From an uncultured Roseicyclus sp. (GTDB taxonomy: Bacteria; Pseudomonadota; Alphaproteobacteria; Rhodobacterales; Rhodobacteraceae), in the NCBI GenBank assembly GCA_947500415.1, contig CANMRT010000002.1, positions 682,001 through 746,000 of the forward strand: DNA of 64,000 nt, read 5' to 3'. Shown piece by piece: positions 54,721 through 63,191 of this stretch; within the stretch, counting starts at the first letter, position 1; each line of letters begins with the position of its first letter. Both the position numbers and the translations under genes were made by a program. The notes below the pieces were generated by a model. That model did no database searches. It worked only from the letters and a program-made list of their open reading frames with translations, and had not been told where the DNA came from.

Positions 54721-55599
54721 TCAATCCCACCCGATCTGCGCCACTAAACCGTAGTGGTCCGACCCGAGAAGGGGCCTGCGCTCCACCATGCCCTCGCCGT
54801 TGGTCAGCACATGGTCGATCTGAAACGGCACGTCTCGCACTTCGATCGTCGTGAACAAAGGCCCGATCCGTTCCGTGCCCGTTGTCTCGGCGATCTGACG
54901 AACAGAATGCCCCCAAGGCACCATATTGAAATCGCCCGCCACAATGACCCGCCCCTCGACGCTCTCCAAAAAGGGCAGCGCCTCTTCCAGGTGGCTCGCC
55001 TGCGCGTGGGGATAAGGCCAGACCAGATGTGTCGAGACAGCCCAAACCGGCCCGCCCGGCGCATCGACCCGCGCAGCGGCAAAGGATCGATGGGGCGAAC
55101 AATAGGTCTCCAACAACGGCCATCGCGTCATTACCGCCATTCCAGAGCGATCCGAGAACCGGCAGACATGCTGATGGGGGTGGCTTTCCAATAGCGCTGC
55201 GCCGAAATCACTGCGCGTGCGGCTTAGCTCCTGCAGCAGGACGATATCCGCACCGGTTTGCAGAATATCTGCCGTGATGGCCCCATCATCGCCCCACCCG
55301 CCCAAGGTGTTCTTAGTATAGACTGTCACCGCACCGCTTGGTGTCTCGGAGTTGGGTCCATAGACCATCGCGGCAATCGGCCCGCCCGCAACCAATGCGA
55401 AGAGGATTGCCGTCCAACCGGCCCGTTTTACGGAGAGCATCAGCGCAAGCAACCCCGCCACGGCCACGCCTCCTGCGATCCAGGCGCGGAACACGGCCAG
55501 CGAATCGCCCACAGGGTGAACGGCGCCCAGATAGCTCGCCAATAGGGTCAAACCGCCCAACACCGCGCACAGGCGCACGAACCCTCTCAATAGACGCAC
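54721..55599 (-). CDS. Membrane-anchored endonuclease/exonuclease/phosphatase-family protein
   Basis: About 292 residues. Three N-terminal helices (about 10-90) precede an EEP domain: DIVLLQELSR (metal Glu), VSTHLVWPYP, VIVAGDFNMVPWG and the final GSDHYGLVA. The fold hydrolyses phosphodiester bonds in nucleic acids or lipids; the target is unknown. GTG 55599 is chosen because GAGG lies eight bases upstream; a GTG at 55608 would sit on that ribosome site. Confidence 0.82.
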   Translation of the reverse strand: MRLLRGFVRLCAVLGGLTLLASYLGAVHPVGDSLAVFRAWIAGGVAVAGLLALMLSVKRAGWTAILFALVAGGPIAAMVYGPNSETPSGAVTVYTKNTLGGWGDDGAITADILQTGADIVLLQELSRTRSDFGAALLESHPHQHVCRFSDRSGMAVMTRWPLLETYCSPHRSFAAARVDAPGGPVWAVSTHLVWPYPHAQASHLEEALPFLESVEGRVIVAGDFNMVPWGHSVRQIAETTGTERIGPLFTTIEVRDVPFQIDHVLTNGEGMVERRPLLGSDHYGLVAQIGWD

Positions 55600-55724
55600 T
55601 AAAACCACCTCGATTCATCACGTCTTAGCCACGTAGGTGCACGGGGCCGTGAGAACAATGTCACAGATGTTGCGGCAAGCGGGCCTCCGCCCACATGGTC
55701 GATCCAATACAAGGGACAAAGACC

Positions 55725-56957
55725 ATGCCAACCGAACGCTTCACCTTCCCGGGCCACTCCGGGGAACTGCTCGCCGCCCGCCTCGACCTGCCTGACGGGC
55801 CCCATCTCGCCACAGCTTTGCTGGCCCATTGCTTCACCTGCGGCAAAGACATCATGGCCGCCCGACGCATCGCCGCGCGCCTTGCCGCGCAGGGCATCGC
55901 GGTACTGCGCTTCGATTTCACCGGGTTGGGGCATTCGGGCGGGGAATTCGAAAACACCTCCTTCACCTCCAACGTCGCCGACTTGATTGCCGCTGCCGAC
56001 ACGCTGGATGAACGCGGCATGGCCCCCTCGCTCATCATCGGCCACTCCCTCGGCGGGGCGGCCGTGTTGCGTGCCGCCGGTCAGATCCCTTCGATCAAGG
56101 CCGTAGCCACCATCGGCGCGCCTTTCGATCCCGAGCATGTCACTCACAACTTCAACGACGCTTTGGATGACATCGTCACCAATGGCGCGGGCGAGGTTAT
56201 CCTTGGCGGTCGCCCGATCCGCATCGGCGCCGAGTTTATCGAAGACGTGAAAGCCTCGGAACTTGCCCCCGATATCGCCAACCTGAACAAGGCCTTGCTC
56301 GTGATGCACGCGCCGTTGGATGAGGTCGTGGGTGTGGAGAATGCGACGCGCATCTTCCTGGCCGCTAAACATCCGAAATCATTCGTAACTTTGGACGATG
56401 CAGACCATCTCGTCAGTCGTCAGCAGGATGCGGACTACGCCGCCGATGTGATCGCCTCCTGGGCGGGCAAATACCTCGACCTGCGCCACCCTGCTCCACC
56501 CATTGGCGCGCCCGAAGGTGTCACCCGTACCGACGAGGTCGACCCGAACGGGTTCCGGCAGGACGTGTTCGCAGGGCCAAAGCACCATGTGACGGCGGAT
56601 GAGCCGGAGAGCTATGGTGGCACAGATCAAGGTCTCACGCCCTACCAGTTCCTCGCCGCTGGTCTTGGTGCCTGCACATCCATGACGATCCGCATGTATG
56701 CCCGCCGCAAGAAATGGCCGCTGGAGCATGTCAGCGTCGATGTCACCCACAACCGTGTCCACGCACAGGATGCGGGCGTCGATATCGGCCCGCTCGACCA
56801 GTTCACGCGGAAAATCACCCTCAAGGGCCGTCTCGATGACGATCAGCGCCAGCGCTTGTTGGAGATCGCTGACAAATGCCCCGTCCACCGCTCGCTAGAG
56901 GCAGGCGCCAAGATCAAGACGGAACTGAAGCCAGTGGCAGAAGTGGCGTTGATTTGA
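55725..56957 (+). CDS. Bifunctional alpha/beta hydrolase - OsmC fusion protein
   Basis: 410 residues. Residues ~1-255 are an alpha/beta hydrolase with nucleophile elbow GHSLGG, acid and LDDADHLVS histidine region. Residues ~270-410 are an OsmC domain with the redox cysteines in GLGACTSMT and DKCPVHRSL. OsmC domains reduce organic hydroperoxides. A two-in-one enzyme against peroxidised esters is plausible but unproven. The start at 55725 fits GGGA upstream. Its last 44 bases overlap the convergent Lrp gene. Confidence 0.88.
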   Translation: MPTERFTFPGHSGELLAARLDLPDGPHLATALLAHCFTCGKDIMAARRIAARLAAQGIAVLRFDFTGLGHSGGEFENTSFTSNVADLIAAADTLDERGMAPSLIIGHSLGGAAVLRAAGQIPSIKAVATIGAPFDPEHVTHNFNDALDDIVTNGAGEVILGGRPIRIGAEFIEDVKASELAPDIANLNKALLVMHAPLDEVVGVENATRIFLAAKHPKSFVTLDDADHLVSRQQDADYAADVIASWAGKYLDLRHPAPPIGAPEGVTRTDEVDPNGFRQDVFAGPKHHVTADEPESYGGTDQGLTPYQFLAAGLGACTSMTIRMYARRKKWPLEHVSVDVTHNRVHAQDAGVDIGPLDQFTRKITLKGRLDDDQRQRLLEIADKCPVHRSLEAGAKIKTELKPVAEVALI

Positions 56958-57390
56958 TCTCTTCCATGCTCAAGAGGGCCGTGACGTTGTAGATCCGCAC
57001 TTCCGAGATAAGGGCCTGGTAGAATTCGTCATAGGCCCGCGCGTTCGCCACGCGTACTTTCAGAATGTAATCGATGTCGCCCGCCAGCCGGTGCGCCTCC
57101 ATCACCTCCGCACGTTCCCTGAGCGTGCGGAGGAACTTATTCTGCCACTCCGCTTCGTGCTCAGACGTCCGGATAAGCACGAAAAAACACGCCTCTAGCC
57201 CCAAAGCTTCTGCATCCAGCAGCACCGTGTGCTGGCCAATGATCCCGCCTTCACGCATCTTGCGAATCCGTGTCCAGACGGGCGTCTTGGACGAGCCCAC
57301 AATCTTGGCGATTTCGTCCAAGGACCGGCTTGCGTCTTCCTGCAAGGCGACGAGGATTTTCCGGTCTAGCGCATCGATCTGGACGGTCAT
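56914..57390 (-). CDS. Lrp/AsnC-family transcriptional regulator
   Basis: 158 residues. The N-terminal helix-turn-helix (IDALDRKILVALQEDASRSLDEIAKIVGSSKTPVWTRIRKM) and C-terminal RAM sensor (VMEAHRLAGDIDYILKVRV) define the family. It diverges from cysG across 142 bp and is the only regulator near the sulfite-reduction operon, so it may control it with an amino-acid effector, for example a sulfur amino acid; that is inference. ATG 57390 starts the conserved MTVQIDALDRKIL. Confidence 0.9.
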   Translation of the reverse strand: MTVQIDALDRKILVALQEDASRSLDEIAKIVGSSKTPVWTRIRKMREGGIIGQHTVLLDAEALGLEACFFVLIRTSEHEAEWQNKFLRTLRERAEVMEAHRLAGDIDYILKVRVANARAYDEFYQALISEVRIYNVTALLSMEEIKSTPLLPLASVPS

Positions 57391-57475
57391 TCGGGCAATC
57401 CTTGCTTTGGCGAACGCTGGTTCCAGCCTCACCGCAATACAGAACGCATGTCCCTTTCAGCAAGCCTGATCTGCC

Positions 57476-57500
57476 AATTATTAGGAAAAAATTCTATATT
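57476..57500. promoter_or_regulatory. AT-rich candidate Lrp-type site before cysG
   Basis: A/T-rich sequence with GAA-AAAA-TTC symmetry (TTAGGAAAAAATTCTATA) lies about 35-55 bp before the cysG ATG, in an otherwise GC-rich region. It is the obvious candidate for the divergent Lrp/AsnC protein, but the match is loose. Confidence 0.35.
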
Positions 57501-57532
57501 GATCGGAGCAAACGCTTCCGAGGTTCTGAACC

Positions 57533-58927
57533 ATGCGCCATTTTCCGATCTTCCTCGACCTGCGCGGCCGCCGCGTTGTTCTGGCCGGTGGCGGTGATGC
57601 GGCCTTGGCCAAGCTTCGCCTCATCCTGAAGACCGAGGCGAAAGTGACCGTCTTCGCCGAGGACGCAGCGCCCGAGATCATTCAGTGGGACACAGACGGC
57701 AAACTTCGCCTCATCAAACGCGCCTTTGCGCCGGGTGATGCCCTTTGCGCATCGCTCGCCTATGCCGCGACGGAGAATGATGCCGAAGACGCCCGCATCG
57801 CCACGCTGGCCCGCGCGGACGGCGCGCTCGTCAACATCGTCGATAACCTCGACGGCTCCCAATTCATCACCCCCGCCATAGTAGATCGTGACCCTGTCAC
57901 AGTTGCGATCGGCACCGAAGGCGCCGCGCCTGTGCTGGCCCGCAAGATCAAGGCTGACCTTGAGGCTGCGCTCCCACCGTCGCTCGGCATCCTTGCCCGC
58001 ATCGGCCAAGGATTCCGCTCCGCCGTAAACGTCCTGCCCATGGGCCGTAAACGCCGTGATTTCTGGCGCGCGTATTACTTCAAGACCGGCCCGGAAGCCC
58101 TTGTAAGCGCTGGTGAAACCGGCGTGGAACAGGCTCTTGCCGACTTGCTGGTCGACCACATCACCGCTGACGACCGCAAAGGCCATGTGGCCCTTGTCGG
58201 CGCTGGCCCGGGCGACCCGGAACTCCTGACCCTCAAGGCCCGCAAGCTTCTGGATGAGGCCGATGTCGTCATCCACGACCGCCTCGTTGCCCCCGAAATC
58301 CTGGAGCTCGCACGGCGCGAAGCCACGCTTCTAAACGTCGGCAAGCAGGGATTCGGTCCGTCCACCCGGCAGGAAGACATCGGCGCGCTGATGGTCGAAC
58401 ACGCCCAAACCGGCGCGCAAGTTGTACGCCTGAAATCCGGCGATCCCGGTGTTTATGGACGGCTGGACGAAGAACTCGACGTGCTCGACGCGCATGGCAT
58501 CGAACGGTCCATCGTCCCTGGCATCACCGCCGCCAATGCCGCCGCAGCGCAACTTGGCCAAAGCCTCACCAAACGGGGTCGCAACTCCGCCATGCGCTTC
58601 CTGACGGGCCACGATGTGAAAGGTTTCGCCGAACACGATTGGCGCAACCTGACCAAACCCGGCCAGGTCGCCGCAATCTACATGGGCGCAAAAGGCGCGC
58701 GGTTCCTGCAAGGCCGCCTGATGATGCATGGCGCCGCCCCCGATACGCCGGTCTCCGCCGTCGAAAACGCCTCCCGCGCGGGCGCCCGTATCATCAACAG
58801 CACGCTTGCGACCCTGCCCGCCGACATCGAGGCGGCAGAAACCACCGGCCCCGTCATCCTGATGCTTGGCCTGTCCCCCCGGGCAGCCGCCGCACAACTC
58901 CCTGCCCTACAAGAGGAATTTGCATAA
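57533..58927 (+). CDS. cysG: Siroheme synthase (multifunctional CysG)
   Basis: 464 residues. Residues ~1-150 form a precorrin-2 dehydrogenase/ferrochelatase (VVLAGGGDAALAK, then NIVDNLDGSQFITPAI). Residues ~215-464 are uroporphyrinogen-III methyltransferase with VALVGAGPGDPELLTLKA, VRLKSGDPGVYGR and GPVILMLG. It makes the siroheme used by the sulfite reductase encoded next. It is the first gene of the operon, and its stop shares a base with the DUF2849 start (TAATG). Confidence 0.95.
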   Translation: MRHFPIFLDLRGRRVVLAGGGDAALAKLRLILKTEAKVTVFAEDAAPEIIQWDTDGKLRLIKRAFAPGDALCASLAYAATENDAEDARIATLARADGALVNIVDNLDGSQFITPAIVDRDPVTVAIGTEGAAPVLARKIKADLEAALPPSLGILARIGQGFRSAVNVLPMGRKRRDFWRAYYFKTGPEALVSAGETGVEQALADLLVDHITADDRKGHVALVGAGPGDPELLTLKARKLLDEADVVIHDRLVAPEILELARREATLLNVGKQGFGPSTRQEDIGALMVEHAQTGAQVVRLKSGDPGVYGRLDEELDVLDAHGIERSIVPGITAANAAAAQLGQSLTKRGRNSAMRFLTGHDVKGFAEHDWRNLTKPGQVAAIYMGAKGARFLQGRLMMHGAAPDTPVSAVENASRAGARIINSTLATLPADIEAAETTGPVILMLGLSPRAAAAQLPALQEEFA

Positions 58928-59247
58928 TGGCCCGCGCTTTCACGCCCAAAGTCCTCACCGCCAATGCCCTGCTTGAGGGCGATGTCGTCTACCTCGACGC
59001 GCAGGGTCACTGGACCCGCGATCATTTGAAGGCGACCCTTATCGAAGATGAGGCCACCGCCGACATCCGCCTTCTGGAGGCGCAGGCCCAAGGACATGAA
59101 ATCGTCGGCGCCTACCTCGCCGATGCCAAAGCCGGCCCAGACGGCCCCGAGCCCATCCATTTCCGCGAAGCGTTCCGCACCCGCGGCCCGTCCAACTATG
59201 CCCACGGAAAGCAAGCCGCGGGCCCGGACGAAGAACTACAATTGTAA
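58927..59247 (+). CDS. DUF2849 protein of the sulfite-reduction operon
   Basis: 106 residues. FTPKVLTANALLEGDVVYLD and PIHFREAFRTRGPSNYAHGKQ match DUF2849, a small protein found between cysG and the sulfite/nitrite reductase in alphaproteobacteria. No motif suggests catalysis; a role in siroheme handover is a guess. It starts on the cysG stop. Confidence 0.85.
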   Translation: MARAFTPKVLTANALLEGDVVYLDAQGHWTRDHLKATLIEDEATADIRLLEAQAQGHEIVGAYLADAKAGPDGPEPIHFREAFRTRGPSNYAHGKQAAGPDEELQL

Positions 59248-59275
59248 CTACAGAAAAACTACAGGTTCACTACAG
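59235..59275 (+). promoter_or_regulatory. Phased direct-repeat element ahead of cysI (copy B)
   Basis: ACTACA occurs at 59235, 59247, 59258 and 59269. The last three are exactly 11 bp apart with full ACTACAG units and spacers AAAA and GTTC. The first overlaps the DUF2849 end and includes the palindrome TACAATTGTA. The block 59247-59275 shares 26 of 29 bases with 5236-5264 read on the minus strand. It ends 41 bases before cysI, so it probably drives or controls an internal promoter. Confidence 0.65.
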
Positions 59276-59316
59276 GATCTTGCAGCCCATTTCGCGCCCT
59301 AAGGAGGCCCGAGCCC

Positions 59317-60978
59317 ATGTACGCCTATTCCGATTTCGACCGTGATTTCCTGGCAGAGCGCAACGCCCAGTTCCGCGCCCAGGTCGAGCGCCGCATCGAC
59401 GGCTCGCTGACCGAGGATGAGTTCAAGCCGCTGCGCCTGATGAACGGCCTCTACCTACAATTGCACGCCTACATGCTGCGCGTGGCGATCCCCTATGGCA
59501 CTCTGAACGCTGGACAAATGCGGCAACTGGCCATGATCGCCGACCGATGGGACAAGGGCTATGGCCACTTCACCACGCGCCAGAACATCCAGTACAACTG
59601 GCCCGAACTGCGCGACGTGCCCGATATGCTCGACGCGCTGGGTGAAGTTGGGATGCACGCCATCCAGACCTCGGGCAACACGATCCGAAACGTCACCGCC
59701 GACCATTTCGCAGGTGCTGCCGCCGAAGAGGTCGCGGACCCGCGCCCCATTGCCGAATTGATCCGCCAATGGTCCACCGACCACCCGGAATTCCAGTTCC
59801 TTGGCCGCAAGTTCAAGATCGCCGTGACGGGCTCCGATCAGGACCGCGCGGTGACGGCTGCGCACGACATCGGTCTGCGTCTGGTGGAACGTGACGGCCA
59901 ACTTGGCGCGACCGTTCTGGTCGGCGGCGGACTGGGCCGCACACCGATGATCGGTAAAACCCTCAATGAATTCGTGGGCTTGGACGATCTGTTTCCCTAT
60001 CTGGAGGCCATCGTCGCCGTCTACAATCTGCTGGGTCGGCGCGACAACAAATACAAGGCGCGCATCAAGATCACGGTGCACGAGAACGGCATCGAGGAAA
60101 TTCGCCGCCGCGTCGACGCCGAGTTCCCCGCCCGCAAAGCCGCCTTCAACGGCGCCGATATGGCACTGCTTGAGGAAATCGAAGCGGATTTCGCGGCCCC
60201 TGCCTTTGAGGAGGGCCAGGGCGCCTTCCCCACGCACTACCAGCATGACCCCGTCTTCCGCAGCTTCGTGGATACCAACACCAGCGCCCACAGGCATCCC
60301 GATTACGCGATCCTGACGGTCTCGACGAAGGCCCATGGTGCCACGCCGGGGGACGCCACGAGCGATCAAATGCGTGTGCTGGCCGACATCGCCGCGCAAT
60401 ACGCCCATGATGAGCTGCGCATCTCCCACGAGCAGAACGTCATCCTGCCCCACCTGCCCAAACGCCACCTGCCCGCAGTCCATGCAGCACTGGCCGAAGC
60501 CGGCCTGGCCACAGCGAACGTTGGCTTGATTTCCGACATCATCGCCTGCCCCGGCATGGATTACTGCGCGCTGGCCACAGCCCGCTCCATTCCCGTCGCA
60601 CAGGAAATTGCCCAACGGTTTGAAGCACTTAAGCTCGAACACGAAGTCGGCCCCCTGAAGATCAAGATCTCCGGCTGCATCAACGCCTGTGGCCACCACC
60701 ACGTGGGACACATCGGGATCCTCGGCCTCGACCGGGCCGGTGTGGAGAACTACCAGATTACCCTTGGCGGTGACGGTGGCCCTGACGCGGTGATTGGCGA
60801 ACGGGCGGGACCGGGCCTTGCCTATGACGAAGTGACCGATGCCATCGAGCGGCTGGTGCGTGCGTATCTCGACATCCGGCAGGATGCGTCTGAGACCTTC
60901 CTCGAAACCTACCGCCGCCTCGGCTCCGCGCCGTTCAAGGCCGCCCTCTACCCCGAGGAAAAAGCCAATGCCGCTTAA
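59317..60978 (+). CDS. cysI: Sulfite (or nitrite) reductase hemoprotein, ferredoxin-type
   Basis: 553 residues. Siroheme/4Fe-4S ligands lie in CPGMDYC and GCINACGHHHVGH (C-x5-C and C-x3-C). GLYLQLHAYMLRVAIPYG and TTRQNIQYNWPEL are the N-terminal substrate-lobe motifs. In this operon with cysH and siroheme synthase the natural reaction is sulfite to sulfide, with a ferredoxin or the FPR encoded downstream as donor; a nitrite role cannot be excluded from sequence. AAGGAGG lies nine bases before the ATG. Its end overlaps cysH by 11 bp. Confidence 0.92.
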   Translation: MYAYSDFDRDFLAERNAQFRAQVERRIDGSLTEDEFKPLRLMNGLYLQLHAYMLRVAIPYGTLNAGQMRQLAMIADRWDKGYGHFTTRQNIQYNWPELRDVPDMLDALGEVGMHAIQTSGNTIRNVTADHFAGAAAEEVADPRPIAELIRQWSTDHPEFQFLGRKFKIAVTGSDQDRAVTAAHDIGLRLVERDGQLGATVLVGGGLGRTPMIGKTLNEFVGLDDLFPYLEAIVAVYNLLGRRDNKYKARIKITVHENGIEEIRRRVDAEFPARKAAFNGADMALLEEIEADFAAPAFEEGQGAFPTHYQHDPVFRSFVDTNTSAHRHPDYAILTVSTKAHGATPGDATSDQMRVLADIAAQYAHDELRISHEQNVILPHLPKRHLPAVHAALAEAGLATANVGLISDIIACPGMDYCALATARSIPVAQEIAQRFEALKLEHEVGPLKIKISGCINACGHHHVGHIGILGLDRAGVENYQITLGGDGGPDAVIGERAGPGLAYDEVTDAIERLVRAYLDIRQDASETFLETYRRLGSAPFKAALYPEEKANAA

Positions 60979-61681
60979 GGAACTCGCCGAACGCCGGTCG
61001 CTCCTGCACCGCAAAAGCGACGCGCCCACACTGCTGCGCCACGCGCTAGATGACATGTCCATCGGGCCGGTCGCTATGGTCAGCAGCTTTGGCGCGGACA
61101 GCGTCGTGTTGCTGCATATGATCAGCGAGATCGACCCGACGACGCCGATTTTGTTCATCGACACTGAGATGCTGTTTGATGCCACGCTTGCCTATCAACG
61201 TGAGGTGACGAAACAACTGGGCCTGACCGATATCCGCGTCATCAAACCATCGCGCGAGGCGCTGCTGGAACGCGACGTTGACGGCACGCTGCACCACTTC
61301 AACCCTGACGCCTGCTGCGCCCTGCGCAAGACTGAGCCGTTGGAACGTGCGCTTGATGGCTTCGGTGGCTGGATCACGGGCCGCAAACGCATCCATGGTG
61401 GCGCGCGTAAGTCTTTGCCATTGTTCGAGAAAAGCGAACGGCGCATTAAGATCAATCCGCTAGCAAATTGGACTACGGCCCAGATCGCCGACTACATCAA
61501 TCAGCACAACCTGCCGCGCCATCCGATGGTGGCGCAGGGCTTCCCGTCCATCGGGTGCCAGCCTTGCACCACACCTGCAGAGGCCGACGAGGACCCGCGC
61601 GCCGGACGTTGGCGTGGCCAGGAAAAGACCGAATGCGGCATTCATTTTGTGGACGGCAAGCCCGTCCGCAGCGCTGCTTGA
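60968..61681 (+). CDS. cysH: Adenylyl-sulfate (APS) reductase
   Basis: 237 residues. FGADSVVLLHMI is the PAPS/APS-binding loop. Cys116-Cys117 and Cys197-Cys200 are the 4Fe-4S ligands that mark APS rather than PAPS reductases, and Cys223 in ECGIH is the catalytic residue. It reduces adenylyl sulfate to sulfite with thioredoxin. ATG 60968 overlaps the cysI end by 11 bp. Confidence 0.95.
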   Translation: MPLKELAERRSLLHRKSDAPTLLRHALDDMSIGPVAMVSSFGADSVVLLHMISEIDPTTPILFIDTEMLFDATLAYQREVTKQLGLTDIRVIKPSREALLERDVDGTLHHFNPDACCALRKTEPLERALDGFGGWITGRKRIHGGARKSLPLFEKSERRIKINPLANWTTAQIADYINQHNLPRHPMVAQGFPSIGCQPCTTPAEADEDPRAGRWRGQEKTECGIHFVDGKPVRSAA

Positions 61682-61697
61682 GCAAAGGTAAAGACAA

Positions 61698-62114
61698 ATG
61701 AGCAACGCAGTTCTTGTGACCGATGCAGGCTTCGCCGACGACGATTGGTCGGGCGAATTTACACCACTTTCCGAAGGGGTTGCGGCCAATGCCGCAGCCG
61801 TGGATGTCGCCAGTTCCGACGATGTTTTGGGGCTGCACAACCACCTTGATACCGTGCAGATGATCCGCGTGGATTTCCCCAGCTTTGCGGATGGGCGCGG
61901 CTTCACCCTCGCCCGCCAGTTGCGCCAGATGGGATATACCGGACGGCTCCGCGCGCGCGGTCACGTTCTGGCGGATCAATACGCCATGGCCCGGCGATCC
62001 GGCTTCGATGAGGTCGAAATCGACACAGCCCTCGCCGCGCGTCAGCCTGAAAGCCAATGGCAGTACCGCGCGGACTGGCGCGCCCACGACTATCAGGCTC
62101 GCCTGCGCGGCTAG
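61698..62114 (+). CDS. DUF934 protein of sulfite-reduction operon
   Basis: 138 residues. IRVDFPSFADGRGFTLARQLRQMGYTGRLRARGHVLADQYAMARRSGFDEVEID is the DUF934 signature. The family always sits beside sulfite reductase genes, and is thought to be an accessory factor of sulfite reduction. No cofactor motif is visible. It is the last gene before a hairpin. Confidence 0.9.
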   Translation: MSNAVLVTDAGFADDDWSGEFTPLSEGVAANAAAVDVASSDDVLGLHNHLDTVQMIRVDFPSFADGRGFTLARQLRQMGYTGRLRARGHVLADQYAMARRSGFDEVEIDTALAARQPESQWQYRADWRAHDYQARLRG

Positions 62115-62131
62115 TATCAAGAATTTCAATA

Positions 62132-62171
62132 GAGCGTTTGTATCATCAAGTTTCTCGATGATGCGACGCTC
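62132..62171 (+). terminator. Nested hairpin after DUF934 gene
   Basis: Outer arms GAGCGT (62132-62137) and ACGCTC (62166-62171) enclose inner arms ATCATC (62142-62147) and GATGAT (62157-62162). CTTCCCC follows, not a T-run. It could be a Rho-aided terminator of the cys operon or a leader element for fpr; the role is not settled. Confidence 0.45.
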
Positions 62172-62176
62172 TTCCC

Positions 62177-62190
62177 CTGACCCAGATCAA
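62177..62190. promoter_or_regulatory. FnrL-like site before fpr
   Basis: CTGAC-CCAG-ATCAA matches the FNR/FnrL layout TTGAY-N4-RTCAA except for the first base. It lies 45 bp before the fpr ATG, in a sensible promoter position. Oxygen control of fpr is inferred, not shown. Confidence 0.4.
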
Positions 62191-62235
62191 TGCGTATCAA
62201 GATGAGGCAGGTGTAAATCGCACCTGACAGATGAC

Positions 62236-63093
62236 ATGACCGAGCAACGCCCCGTGAAAGACACAGATGCATCGCCCGTAAAGGCGACCCCGACCCTCCC
62301 CGACGCGCAGACCGTGACGGATGTGAAGCACTACACAGACCGCCTGTTCAGCTTCCGCTGCACGCGCCCCGCTTCGTTGCGGTTCCGCTCGGGCGAGTTC
62401 GTGATGATCGGCCTGATGGGCGACCCGCACCCGGAAACGGGCAAGCAAAAGCCGCTTCTGCGCGCCTACTCCATCGCGTCGCCAAGTTGGGATGAGGAGC
62501 TGGAATTCTACTCCATCAAGGTGCAGGACGGTCCGCTGACCTCAAAACTACAGCACATCGCAGTCGGAGATGAGATCATCCTGCGCCCGAAGCCCGTCGG
62601 CACACTCGTCCATGACGCGCTGTTGCCTGGCAAGCGGCTCTGGTTCTTCGCCACCGGCACCGGGTTTGCGCCCTTCGCGTCCCTCCTGCGCGAGCCGCAG
62701 ACCTATGAGGATTACGATGAGATCATCATCACCCACACTTGCCGCGAAGTGGGTGAGCTGACCTATGGTCGCGACCTGATCGAAGCGCTCAAAGAGGACG
62801 AGCTGCTGAATGAGGTCATCGGCGAAGGCTTCTGGAAGAAGATCAAATACTACCCTACCACCACACGCGAAGAGAGCGCGAAGATGGGCCGGATCACCGA
62901 CCTGATGCGCTCGGGCACAGCGTTTGAGGATCTGGGTGTTCCGCCACTGAACCCCGACACAGACCGCGCCATGATTTGCGGGAATCTGGCCTTCAATCTT
63001 GAGCTGAAGGACATGCTGGAAGACTACGGGCTTGTCGAAGGGGCCAATTCGAACCCGCAGCACTACGTAGTTGAAAAGGCGTTCCTGGATTAA
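62236..63093 (+). CDS. fpr: Ferredoxin-NADP reductase
   Basis: 285 residues. RAYSIASPSW is the FAD motif, FATGTGFAPFASLL the NADP motif, and MICGNLAFNLELKDML plus the C-terminal VVEKAFLD are typical of subclass bacterial FPRs. It exchanges electrons between NADPH and ferredoxin, and so could supply the sulfite reductase encoded just upstream. Its first ~25 residues are polar and not conserved. A gap with a hairpin and FnrL-like site separates it from the cys genes, so it may have its own promoter. Confidence 0.95.
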   Translation: MTEQRPVKDTDASPVKATPTLPDAQTVTDVKHYTDRLFSFRCTRPASLRFRSGEFVMIGLMGDPHPETGKQKPLLRAYSIASPSWDEELEFYSIKVQDGPLTSKLQHIAVGDEIILRPKPVGTLVHDALLPGKRLWFFATGTGFAPFASLLREPQTYEDYDEIIITHTCREVGELTYGRDLIEALKEDELLNEVIGEGFWKKIKYYPTTTREESAKMGRITDLMRSGTAFEDLGVPPLNPDTDRAMICGNLAFNLELKDMLEDYGLVEGANSNPQHYVVEKAFLD

Positions 63094-63136
63094 GGTTCTA
63101 CTTTAACAACGCCCGAAATCATCCTCTAAAATAAGA

Positions 63137-63175
63137 AAAACCTCCGCCAGAACAGCGGGGGTTTTCCTTTTCTTT
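63137..63175 (+). terminator. Bidirectional terminator
   Basis: An 11-bp stem (AAAACCTCCGC at 63137-63147 with GCGGGGGTTTT at 63155-63165, one G-T pair) with 7-base loop is followed by CCTTTTCTTTTT on the plus strand and TTCTTATTTTA on the minus strand. It can stop fpr and the convergent Ala/Glu-rich gene. Confidence 0.85.
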
Positions 63176-63191
63176 TTCGAGGGGCTCGGGC

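Noticed and set aside
59455-61185. 576-residue ORF antisense to cysI and cysH
   Set aside because: Mirror of well-supported enzymes; no features of its own.
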